Shown here: positions 1 through 10,502 of the stretch, piece after piece
How the letters are laid out: each line of letters opens with the position of its first letter
Position numbering within the stretch: the stretch's first letter is position 1
Assembly: GCA_013214705.1 (NCBI GenBank)
Contig: JABSRZ010000005.1
Location: 1 to 64,000 of the forward strand
Length of the DNA stretch: 64,000 nt
Source of the DNA: Hyphomicrobiales bacterium
GTDB taxonomy: Bacteria > Pseudomonadota > Alphaproteobacteria > Rhizobiales > OSC116
Direction: 5' to 3'
Made by a program: the position numbers and the translations under genes
Notes under the pieces: generated by a model
Told to the model about the DNA's origin: nothing
Databases searched by the model: none
Seen by the model: the letters and a program-made list of their open reading frames with translations, nothing else

Positions 1-1241
1 ATGCTGTTAAGCTCATCACTTCTATCCGTGGCGGCTTGTTTGCGGTTATTTTCTTCACGCTGCTTTAATCTATCAACTTCAGCATTATTCATGTCAAAAA
101 TTTCCAAAGCCCGGGCAATGTCACCCACTTCGTCTTTTTGGCTGGTGGCGGGTATATCAAGCCCAATTTCACCTTTAGATGACCGCGCCATTAAGCCGAC
201 AATTCTGGCCAAAGGTTTGGAGATAGACCGGCTAATGAGCCAACCAAAACTAATGATTAAAACCATGATAAACCCAACCGCAGACAATATCAGCGTGGTT
301 AAGTTTTCATCATTTTGTTGGCTAATCAGTAAAATATTTTCAATTTTTGTTTCAGTGGCCTGGTTTAGGCTTTCAAATTTTGGTGATATCTGGGCAAATT
401 GGTCATTAAATTTCACCAATATTTCGGCTAGTACATCACTTTCTTTGGCGTAAGCTTTAAATTCGCGAACATATTTACCAAGTTCATTACCAATGCCCTT
501 GCGCACTTCTGTTGATAATCCACGACCATATAACAGGCTGGTCATAAGTGATTTTTCGGTCACAATACGGCCAATATTTTTAACAATATGGGTGTCAAGA
601 TATGCCGATTCATAACGGCGTATATTGCTCAACGCCACCATAATTTTTGGCATGCCACCAATTTTAATCAAAGTTGTTTCTAAGGCATCAGCTATAGTAA
701 CAAATTTTTTGTGTAAACCTGAACTGTCATTAAAGCCCAATAAAGTCTGTTGTTTTACCAATTCATTAAAAGTCATATGGATTTGATGCGCACTTTCTAT
801 AATGGCATCGATTTCAATAGCCACTGACCCTGCATCGGGTAAGTTTTTCATAACTTCTAATGAGTCCATCAATACCAATAGCGATTGTATAATTTCATCG
901 GCGTAAGCAATGTCCTCTCTAATAAAAAACTCTTGTTTTTTCAGTGAGAATTGCAAAAATTCTTTTTCCAAATTAAGCGCTGTGTCTCCCAAGGCTTCAA
1001 CTTGCTTTTCGGTGGCCAAAAACCGCTGAGTTTCGTTGGTTTTATAATAATTTACTGCCGAAATGGCCGCCATAGCGATCACCGCCATAACCACTAAACT
1101 ATTAATCCGCGTGGCTATTTTGAATGATGAGAATAAAGCCGGTTTTTGCCCAGCCACGGCCCGCTTATCATTGTTGGTTTTACCTAGATTTTGAAATTTG
1201 GAAAAAAAGCCTGAATTGTCAGCAACATTTTTAACCGTCAT
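1..1241 (-). CDS. Methyl-accepting chemotaxis protein, C-terminus beyond window edge
   Basis: The minus-strand frame opens with ATG at 1241 and runs without a stop for 413 codons to the window edge, so the signalling domain is missing here. A cytoplasmic N-terminal extension of about 45 residues precedes TM1 (about residues 46-64, INSLVVMAVIAMAAISAV). A long, mostly helical periplasmic sensor follows, then TM2 (about 319-336, GFIMVLIISFGWLIS) and a HAMP domain (SRSISKPLARIVGLM...DEVGDIARALEIF). This is the plan of a transmembrane chemoreceptor that would signal to CheW/CheA. The ligand cannot be told from sequence. A G-rich stretch lies 9-14 nt before the ATG. The N-terminal extension before TM1 is longer than in enteric receptors. 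A HAMP sensor kinase is the alternative, since the output domain is not visible. Confidence 0.75.
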   Translation of the reverse strand, partial: MTVKNVADNSGFFSKFQNLGKTNNDKRAVAGQKPALFSSFKIATRINSLVVMAVIAMAAISAVNYYKTNETQRFLATEKQVEALGDTALNLEKEFLQFSLKKQEFFIREDIAYADEIIQSLLVLMDSLEVMKNLPDAGSVAIEIDAIIESAHQIHMTFNELVKQQTLLGFNDSSGLHKKFVTIADALETTLIKIGGMPKIMVALSNIRRYESAYLDTHIVKNIGRIVTEKSLMTSLLYGRGLSTEVRKGIGNELGKYVREFKAYAKESDVLAEILVKFNDQFAQISPKFESLNQATETKIENILLISQQNDENLTTLILSAVGFIMVLIISFGWLISRSISKPLARIVGLMARSSKGEIGLDIPATSQKDEVGDIARALEIFDMNNAEVDRLKQREENNRKQAATDRSDELNS

Positions 1242-1507
1242 ATTGTTTACCCCCCGAATATGCCTAAATTATTCTTAATTTATCCACTCCACTTTTACAC
1301 GAACTTAGTTAACAAACTCCAAATTCGAATCCACAGAAAATCAATGACTTAGCGGCTTTGCGGGGTTTTGACATCAATTAAACTAGGTTCAACCAAATTA
1401 AAAAAGCATCAAAATATGTCATTATCTGCCGCCAATCAGGACAATAAATATAACCAGATCTGCCAAGAAATGGTCGATTTCAGAACTGGTTTCATCTGTA
1501 ATTATCG

Positions 1508-3466
1508 TTAAAAATCAACCAAGCCAGCATGTATTTCGGCCATTAAATCATGCCAGATTAAAGCCGGCAAATTACCGCCGGTTACTTTATTGGTCGGTTT
1601 ATTATCGTCATTACCCACCCAAACCCCGGCAATATATTGGCTGGTATAACCGATAAACCAGCCGTCTTTATAATCTTGGGTGGTGCCGGTTTTACCGAAC
1701 ACTCGAAAGTTCGCAATCTGGGCGTTTTTGCCGGTGCCGCTATGGGTCACCGCCAATAACATTTCATTCATTTGCGCCACCTCCTGCGGCGCAATAATAC
1801 GCTCGGCATTGACACCCAAACTAGCGGCACGGTGGCTATAAATATCATCGCCTTTGTCGTTAGATATAAACGAAATAATATGCGCGTCAGCCCCAAACCC
1901 ACCATTCATGAATGGTATATAGGCGGCGGTTATTTCTTGTAAATTCACTTCACTCGTGCCCAAAGCGATGGATAAATCATCGCGTAAATCTGAACCAATG
2001 CCCAACCGCCGTGCCGTGTTGATGATTTTTTTAACCCCAACCTTTTGCGCCAACCGCAATGCCACACTATTCATCGATTTTGCCAAACTTTGGCTTAAGG
2101 TTACGTTGCCGTAATATTTGCCATTATAATTTTGCGGTCGCCAATTTTTAAATTGTATCGGCGCATCTGTAACTTGGCTGCTGGGGGTCAATCCAGCTTC
2201 TAACGCGGTTAAATATACCAATGGTTTAAACACCGAGCCGGGTTGTCTCTGGGCATTTAACACCCGGTTAAAACTCGACTTTTCATAATCTCTACCGCCA
2301 ACCATGGCACGCACAGCGCCATATTTGTCCATCAATATCAACGCCGCTTGGTTGGCCCCATATTTTTTGGCATTGGCTTGCATAATATTGTTAAGCGCCC
2401 GTTCGGCCACATTTTGTAAATAGGGGTCAATGGTCGATTCAACAATAATGTCACCGCTTAAATCGCCAGCCAAACCTTTTAAATCTCGCATAATCCAATC
2501 TGCAGCATATTGCGCTTGTGAGGCCACATTGGTTTGTTTTAACCCCAGCGGCATGCTTTGGGCGATCAGCATTTGGTTTTGGCTAATATAGCCTTCTTCG
2601 CGCATGGCGTTTAACACCAGTTTTTGCCGGGCGCGGGCTTTTTTGGGGTGGCGTAGCGGGTTATAGGCGCTGGGTGCTTTCATCAACCCCGCCAATAAAG
2701 CCGATTCGTTCAAATTTAAATAACGTGCCGATTTATCAAAATATTTTTGCGCCGCCGCCTCTATCCCATTCGCCCCTGCTCCAAAATAGGCGCGGTTAAA
2801 ATACAATTCCAACAATTCATCTTTGCTGTATTTGGTTTCCAGCCACACTGCTAACATGGCTTCTTGAACTTTTCGTTTGAGTTTTTTCTCTGGTTTTAAA
2901 TATAGCATTTTGGCTAATTGTTGCGTGATGGTGCTGCCGCCTTGTGCGCGGTTGCCCTTCATTAAATTGACCATGGCCGCGCGGGCAATGCCAAAAATAT
3001 TCACCCCATTATGTTCATAAAACCGCCGGTCTTCTATTGCCACCAATGCCTGTTTGGTGTGGGTGGGGAGTAATTTAATGGCTATATGCCCGCTCTGTTG
3101 CGCGGCCCTGTGGGTCAAAACCTCGCCATCACTGGTGGTGATGGTAACTGTTGGCACTGGCTTTGGGGTTTTTAAGGTATCAGGGTTTGGCAAATCGAGC
3201 GAATAATATAGAAAAAACCCCAACCCAACAATAATGCCTAATGTGGCTAAGAAACTTAACCAATAGACTGAAAATTTTGTCAACCGCCACCACAAAGGCA
3301 GTTTTTTACCTGGCTTTTTGGTCGTTTTTTGGCTGATATTGGCGGTTTTTTGGCCATTTTTGCGTCTTTTTGGCGGGTTTTTAAAGCTATTTTTGCTATT
3401 TTTTGGCTTTTTCGCGGAGTCCTTAGCAAGTTTTTTGGCAGATTTTTTGGGTATTTTACGAGCCAT
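1508..3466 (-). CDS. Class A penicillin-binding protein (PBP1A family)
   Basis: A 652-residue bifunctional peptidoglycan synthase of the inner membrane. The first 60 residues are extremely Lys/Asn-rich and cytoplasmic, followed by one TM helix (about 65-88). The GT51 glycosyltransferase domain shows EDRRFY with catalytic Glu145, then GGSTITQQLAK (176-186). The transpeptidase domain has all three motifs: SVFK (Ser411/Lys414), SMN (464-466) and KTGT (592-595). It polymerises lipid II and cross-links peptide stems in the periplasm. The basic tail is longer than usual and low in complexity, but the frame is intact. It is transcribed in the same direction as gyrB, 89 nt downstream of it. No lytic or UB2H regulatory domain is evident. 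Confidence 0.93.
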   Translation of the reverse strand: MARKIPKKSAKKLAKDSAKKPKNSKNSFKNPPKRRKNGQKTANISQKTTKKPGKKLPLWWRLTKFSVYWLSFLATLGIIVGLGFFLYYSLDLPNPDTLKTPKPVPTVTITTSDGEVLTHRAAQQSGHIAIKLLPTHTKQALVAIEDRRFYEHNGVNIFGIARAAMVNLMKGNRAQGGSTITQQLAKMLYLKPEKKLKRKVQEAMLAVWLETKYSKDELLELYFNRAYFGAGANGIEAAAQKYFDKSARYLNLNESALLAGLMKAPSAYNPLRHPKKARARQKLVLNAMREEGYISQNQMLIAQSMPLGLKQTNVASQAQYAADWIMRDLKGLAGDLSGDIIVESTIDPYLQNVAERALNNIMQANAKKYGANQAALILMDKYGAVRAMVGGRDYEKSSFNRVLNAQRQPGSVFKPLVYLTALEAGLTPSSQVTDAPIQFKNWRPQNYNGKYYGNVTLSQSLAKSMNSVALRLAQKVGVKKIINTARRLGIGSDLRDDLSIALGTSEVNLQEITAAYIPFMNGGFGADAHIISFISNDKGDDIYSHRAASLGVNAERIIAPQEVAQMNEMLLAVTHSGTGKNAQIANFRVFGKTGTTQDYKDGWFIGYTSQYIAGVWVGNDDNKPTNKVTGGNLPALIWHDLMAEIHAGLVDF

Positions 3467-3555
3467 TTTTAGCCAAATCCGCCAGTTAAATTCACTTTTA
3501 CGATGAAGAAACTATACAGATTTGCGCTTAAAATATTGTAAACATCAACCAATTA

Positions 3556-6301
<2,746 letters not shown>

Positions 6302-6919
6302 TTAAGACCTCAGCGCCACCCACGTGGCTGTGCCAAGCAAAACCGCGCCGCTGCCACGGCTAAGGCGTTTTTGCATTTTTTGGCTGGTGAATATTTTTGT
6401 GGCTTTGGCGGCAACCCAAACATAGGCGCTACAAACGCTGATGAGCACAGCCGCCACAATGGCCAAAATAACCGAAAATTCGGCGATTGAAAACGCCGTT
6501 ACATCTAATATTTGTGGCATAATGGCGGCATAGAATATAAGTGGTTTGGGGTTGCCAAGCGTGAGCAAAAACCCAGTAGAAATATTAAAAAATGTTGAAT
6601 TTTTAGCCGTCTCTGGTTTGATTTTGAAGGTCTCACCCTTTGAAGTCAGCAGCTGATAAGCCATAAAGGCCAAAAAAGCCGCGCCTGCCCATTTAATCCA
6701 CTGAAATAAATCGCCCATAGTTTCGGCCAGCGCCGCCATGCCAAAAAACACCATAGTGACAAACAGCAAATCGCCAAGGGTGATGCCCAATAAAAAGCCC
6801 GCACCCGCCGCCCAACCGCTACCTAAAGTGCGAGAAATAAGGGTGATAACCCCAGGCCCCGGAATGATGCAGGCCACGGTTAATATGCCGGCAAAAATCA
6901 ATAATGTGTCAAATGTCAT
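6302..6919 (-). CDS. LysE/RhtB-family transporter
   Basis: A 205-residue inner-membrane protein with about six hydrophobic segments. Its N-terminus has the family pattern (TVACIIPGPGVITLISRTLGSG), followed by GFLLGITLGDLLFV and a mid-protein GFLLTLGNPKPLIFYAAIMP. The family exports amino acids or related small metabolites; the substrate cannot be inferred. The ATG overlaps the stop of the upstream DUF2306-like gene by 4 nt (ATGA), indicating translational coupling. It is the last gene of a three-gene operon (8119 to 6302) that appears to be controlled by the divergent TetR protein at 8204. An exporter under a local TetR repressor is a common efflux arrangement. Confidence 0.88.
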   Translation of the reverse strand: MTFDTLLIFAGILTVACIIPGPGVITLISRTLGSGWAAGAGFLLGITLGDLLFVTMVFFGMAALAETMGDLFQWIKWAGAAFLAFMAYQLLTSKGETFKIKPETAKNSTFFNISTGFLLTLGNPKPLIFYAAIMPQILDVTAFSIAEFSVILAIVAAVLISVCSAYVWVAAKATKIFTSQKMQKRLSRGSGAVLLGTATWVALRS

Positions 6920-7578
6920 GAACTGACAATGGCCGCATTTTTGGTGTTTTGCAAATTGTTTTTACGGCGTAAATTGCGGGTTAGTTTTTTTAATATCACA
7001 TATTCGACAATCAATAAATTAGGCACCCACGCCACCCAAGCCACAGTTTGATAAGCTTCCTCCATCGGGACTCCAGATACAATGAATACGCCTAACCACA
7101 ACCGCAATGTTACAAATGCAAAAGTCAGCGCGTATGAACGTATCATCCATTGTTTGTGCAGCTCGACCTCTTTACGGCTGATGTGAAACAAGGCTCTAAA
7201 CGTGGTATATGCCCATAAAACCGCCAACATACCAAAACCAACATGGGTAACAAACCCGCCTTGTGAGACTGTGGACAATAGCAAGCCCGTTGGGGCTGAA
7301 ATGGCTATCGAACTAATGTAAACAATGCCTAACGTACGATGGACTATTTTATGTTGGTTGCGAAATTTTGTCCAAAATTGAGTGAGGCCGGCAAGGGCAG
7401 CAATGATGCCACCGGCAATGTGAATGCGCAACTCCCACGAATAGATGGCATAGACATCTGGCTGGAATGCGCCGGGCATACCGACTCGAAAATATTTTGT
7501 AAAGAAAAACGCGGTGGTAACCACAAATAAGGCCATTAAGACCCAACCTATTGGTTTTAATACATTAGTTATTTTCAT
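6916..7578 (-). CDS. DUF2306-like integral membrane protein
   Basis: A 220-residue protein with about six to seven membrane segments. Conserved-looking His/Arg positions include RIHIAGGIIAALAGLTQFW, a HKIVHRTLG segment, FHISRKEVELHKQWMIRSYA and FVTLRLW. This pattern matches the uncharacterised DUF2306 membrane proteins as I remember them. The several His residues near membrane edges could bind metal or heme, but that is a guess. It overlaps the upstream gene by 14 nt and the downstream LysE-family gene by 4 nt, so the three are translated as a unit. The biochemical function is unknown. Confidence 0.8.
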   Translation of the reverse strand: MKITNVLKPIGWVLMALFVVTTAFFFTKYFRVGMPGAFQPDVYAIYSWELRIHIAGGIIAALAGLTQFWTKFRNQHKIVHRTLGIVYISSIAISAPTGLLLSTVSQGGFVTHVGFGMLAVLWAYTTFRALFHISRKEVELHKQWMIRSYALTFAFVTLRLWLGVFIVSGVPMEEAYQTVAWVAWVPNLLIVEYVILKKLTRNLRRKNNLQNTKNAAIVSS

Positions 7579-8119
7579 GGGTTTGCTTTCTGAATCTTTT
7601 AAACAAAGTGGTGACCAGCAATATAAAAGCGGTCAATTGAGTGATGGATGACACTACAGATTTTGATATGGTGGCAAAATTAGCCGCTTCAACCATTTTG
7701 GCGGTGATGTACTCTGCGTTTTGCAACATATCCGCGATGTAATAATTTTCAGTATAATCGAAAATGGCGGTGAGCAACGGCGCCAAGAGTAAAGTGATAA
7801 TAAGCCCAGTGCGATAGTGCAGGATTTGTGAGAATTTGGCAATAAGCAACCCAAATGCAATGGCAAAACTAGCTGGGTATATGGCATCTAACCACAATTG
7901 TGTATGCAGATAAAAATATTGCCCGTCTTGGCCAAGGGCAGCGATGATGTTTTTGGCTTGCTGCAAATTATAACCCGTTGGGCGGGTGTCGAACATCACC
8001 AAACCATTGGCCAGTGAAGCCAAATGCGGCAGTGACCACAGCATGATGGCGGCAAATATGAGGTTTGAGACAATGAGTGAAATGGCAACCCAAAGCCAAC
8101 TTATTTGATATGATTTCAT
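7565..8119 (-). CDS. Uncharacterised membrane protein, first gene of TetR-linked operon
   Basis: A 184-residue protein I do not recognise. It has about four hydrophobic segments: near residues 8-33, 80-95, 103-120 and 155-172. A soluble loop carries FDTRPTGYN and a LGQDGQYFYL segment between TM1 and TM2, and DAIYPASFAIAFG enters TM2. A third loop holds FDYTENYYIADML. The ATG at 8119 lies about 35 nt downstream of a consensus -10 (8154-8159). The 3' end overlaps the DUF2306-like gene by 14 nt. As the promoter-proximal gene of a TetR-controlled operon it may be part of a membrane transport or stress-response unit; no function is assigned. Confidence 0.8.
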   Translation of the reverse strand: MKSYQISWLWVAISLIVSNLIFAAIMLWSLPHLASLANGLVMFDTRPTGYNLQQAKNIIAALGQDGQYFYLHTQLWLDAIYPASFAIAFGLLIAKFSQILHYRTGLIITLLLAPLLTAIFDYTENYYIADMLQNAEYITAKMVEAANFATISKSVVSSITQLTAFILLVTTLFKRFRKQTHENN

Positions 8120-8131
8120 TTGAATACCTAT

Positions 8132-8182
8132 TTTACAGTGTAAAGTTTGAACTTATATAAGGCTTAATGTTGACACTGTCAA
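8132..8182. promoter_or_regulatory. Divergent promoters with two TetR-type operators
   Basis: Two perfect 6-1-6 palindromes of one consensus, TTTACA-g-TGTAAA (8132-8144) and TTGACA-c-TGTCAA (8170-8182), flank a shared palindromic -10 TATATA (8154-8159). For the minus operon, TTGACA (8182-8177) is 17 nt from TATATA, a textbook sigma70 promoter. For tetR, TTTACA (8132-8137) is 16 nt from the same TATATA. Each operator therefore covers one -35 element. Inference: the TetR protein represses both directions by binding TTnACAnTGTnAA. Confidence 0.75.
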
Positions 8183-8203
8183 GTGAGCAGAATATACATA
8201 GCT

Positions 8204-8812
8204 ATGAAAAAACAAATATCGGCAAAAAAAAATGCCCATCACCATGGTGATTTGCGCAACGCGTTGATATCCGCAGGGATAGAATTGCTCAATGAAGCGG
8301 GTGTCGAGGGGTTAACCTTACGCAAATGCGCCGCCCGTGCGGGGGTTTCTCACGCGGCGCCGGCTCACCATTTTAGGGGCCTAAAAGGCCTGATAACCGC
8401 CATTGTAACGCGGGGGTATAAGCTGTTTGGCGCAGAAATGAACCAGTATATAGCGGCAGCAGAGCCTGACCCAAAATCGCGCTTACGCGGTTGCTGCAAA
8501 GGTTATGTGCAGTTTTCACGCAGCCATAAAGCGCTGGCGAGCATTATTTTTAACAAAGCCAACTGTTTTGAAGATGAGCCAGAATGGCAGGAAGCTGCAG
8601 ACGCGGCTTACCAAGTATTAGTGGACATTTGCGCGCCATTTAAACACCGGCATGACCGCCCCGAACTAACTGAAATTGCCGTGTGGACGATGCTAGAAGG
8701 CTATGTAAATTTTGAACGCAACGGCGTGATAAACGACGGCTACAGACACAGCACCCAACTACATATCGACCTATTAATAGATATGCTGTGCCTCGAAGTT
8801 GCCAGTGACTAA
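8204..8812 (+). CDS. TetR-family transcriptional regulator
   Basis: From ATG 8204 the protein has 202 residues; an upstream GTG at 8183 would add seven but overlaps the end of an operator palindrome. The N-terminal helix-turn-helix reads AAGVEGLTLRKCAARAGVSH-like (LNEAGVEGLTLRKCAARAGV then SHAAPAHHF), a TetR DNA-binding domain with the family's conserved Gly and His/Phe positions. The C-terminal ligand-binding domain contains two Cys (GCCKGY) and ends with a typical helical pair. It is divergent from the three-gene membrane operon, and two matching palindromes in the gap fit autoregulation plus control of that operon. The ligand is unknown. Confidence 0.9.
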   Translation: MKKQISAKKNAHHHGDLRNALISAGIELLNEAGVEGLTLRKCAARAGVSHAAPAHHFRGLKGLITAIVTRGYKLFGAEMNQYIAAAEPDPKSRLRGCCKGYVQFSRSHKALASIIFNKANCFEDEPEWQEAADAAYQVLVDICAPFKHRHDRPELTEIAVWTMLEGYVNFERNGVINDGYRHSTQLHIDLLIDMLCLEVASD

Positions 8813-8815
8813 ATT

Positions 8816-9289
8816 TCAGCTGGCACCAAGAATGCCTGCCATTCGGTGAGTGCGAAAACAGGCGTTCGAAGCCGCTGCCGTCTAACGCGCGGAGGCTAGA
8901 GAGCGCAGCGAACGCACGCAAGTGTCAACAGTGAGGCTTAAGCCGAACGTATAAATGCAGACTTCCAGAGCTCAGGCAGGAGCGCTACCCAAGAGTTTGC
9001 TGAAAAGCTGTGCTGTGGAAAGTTTTCGCAGGAGTTTCGGCCGTCGAACCAGCATTTGATCTTGCTAAGACATAGAAAGTTAGCGCTCCTGCCTGAGCTC
9101 TGGAAGTCTGCATTTATACGTTCTTTCGGCTTCGCCTCATTCACTGTTGGCACTTGCGTGCGAATCCACACACTGGCGTGTGCGTCTTCTAGCCTCCGCG
9201 CGTTAGACGGCAGCGGCTTCGAACGGCCGCTTTCGCACTCACTGAAAATCACGTTGCGTGGATGCGGGGGGCAGACGGAAACTCAGAAC
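8816..9289. repeat. Inverted-pair dispersed repeat (module B) between tetR and recF
   Basis: The whole gap between the converging tetR and recF genes is repeat. Two arms of about 140-160 bp face each other: 8846-8986 and 9082-9242. The inner 42 nt are an exact inverted repeat (8945-8986 with 9082-9123), beginning GAACGTATAAATGCAGACTT and ending CAGGAGCGCT. Both arms share GCGCGGAGGCTAG. The right end carries GGCAGACGGAAACTCAG (9270-9286), a motif that also bounds the copies near 52.6 and 57.7 kb. Short open frames here are repeat-derived and not annotated as genes. Confidence 0.9.
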
Positions 9290-9292
9290 CGG

Positions 9293-10483
9293 TCAGCTAA
9301 CCACCGCGCCGTCATTAATCTCAAACATTGTGCTTGTGGCGTCGATGGCGGCGAACAGGCTGCGGTCGGTGCCGGTCATAAACAATTGGGCGTTCAAATC
9401 GCCCAACTCTTCAAACAATGCGGCGCGGCGGCTGGCATCTAAATGGGCGGTTATTTCATCGAGCAGCATGATCAGCACCGCATCGCCTGACACCTGATCG
9501 ACCAATTTTGCATGGGCCAATAGCAGTGCGATTAGCAAGGCCTTTTGTTCGCCGGTCGAGCATTTCTTGGCCTCGATATTTTTGCTGCCATGCCAAGCCA
9601 AAAGGTCAGATTTATGCGGCCCAAATTGGGTGCGTCCGGTCTGTTGATCGAACGGGCGGTTATGTTTGAGCTTCTGCAGGTAAATGTCTTCGACTTCGAT
9701 GGCGGGTTTTTCGCCAATCAATTGCTCCAAATCGCCTTGCATGGCGATGCGCGCAAACGGAAATGCGCTTTCTGAACCGGCTTCTAACAAGGCGCTTAAA
9801 TGCAGCGCAACTTCGCGCCGGGCGGCGGCAATGGCCACGGCTTGTTCGGCCATTTGGCCTTCTATGCCAGACAACCAAACGTCATCTAATATATTTTTTT
9901 CGAGCAATTTATTGCGCTCACGCATGGCTTTTTCGAACCGGCTAGTGCGGGCATTATGGCCGGGGTCAAACCCGGTGACAAACCGGTCAAAAAATTTACG
10001 CCGCTCGGCTGCTGGGCCGGTAAATAATCTATCGAGCGAAGGGGTTAGCCAGATGGCGCGGACATAATCGCCTAAAATGGTGCTATTTTTGTGGCTTTCG
10101 CCATCGATGCGAATTTCCTTGCTATATTTAACTGTGCCGCTTAAATCATCGGCCAAATTAGGCAAAATAGCCGAATTAGACAAGCTTGGCCGCGCGCCGA
10201 CGCCAATTTTAACCGCGCCAAATTCGGTTTGAATTTGCGAAAAAATGCTAAAACCACTGCTATCGCCACTGCCATCTGCTGCCAAACTCTGGGCATTCAC
10301 CACGTCTGTCAGGCCCGCCCGGCGCAAGCCACGGCCAGAGGATAGATAGGAAAGCGCCTCTAAAATATTGGTTTTACCACTGCCATTGGCACCATAAAAA
10401 ATGGTGGCTTTGCTTGAGAATTGCAAACCAAGTTGGCTATAATTGCGAAAATTCTCTAACCGAAGATCGGAAATATAGGGAAT
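9293..10483 (-). CDS. recF: DNA replication and repair protein RecF, probable ATT start
   Basis: SMC-like ATPase that loads RecA at gaps together with RecO/RecR. Walker A is GANGSGKT, followed by LEALSYLSSGRGLRRA; the ABC-type signature (CSTGEQKALLIALLLAHA) and Walker B (MLLDEITAHLD) lie in the C-terminal third. The conserved family N-terminus (ISDLRLENFRNYSQL) is encoded upstream of the first canonical start in frame, a TTG at 10426 that would remove it. An in-frame TAG lies just upstream (10495-10493), leaving ATT at 10483 (or ATC at 10486) as start. GGAG ends 6 nt before the ATT, and dnaN ends 20 nt upstream. I therefore annotate 396 residues from ATT. Confidence 0.9.
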   Translation of the reverse strand: MPYISDLRLENFRNYSQLGLQFSSKATIFYGANGSGKTNILEALSYLSSGRGLRRAGLTDVVNAQSLAADGSGDSSGFSIFSQIQTEFGAVKIGVGARPSLSNSAILPNLADDLSGTVKYSKEIRIDGESHKNSTILGDYVRAIWLTPSLDRLFTGPAAERRKFFDRFVTGFDPGHNARTSRFEKAMRERNKLLEKNILDDVWLSGIEGQMAEQAVAIAAARREVALHLSALLEAGSESAFPFARIAMQGDLEQLIGEKPAIEVEDIYLQKLKHNRPFDQQTGRTQFGPHKSDLLAWHGSKNIEAKKCSTGEQKALLIALLLAHAKLVDQVSGDAVLIMLLDEITAHLDASRRAALFEELGDLNAQLFMTGTDRSLFAAIDATSTMFEINDGAVVS

Positions 10484-10502
10484 GATAAGCTCCTATAATC
10501 GC

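Noticed and set aside
3300-3466. Lys-rich PBP N-terminus as a frameshift artefact
   Set aside because: The frame is continuous with the TM segment, and Lys/Asn-rich cytoplasmic tails are seen in other class A PBPs.
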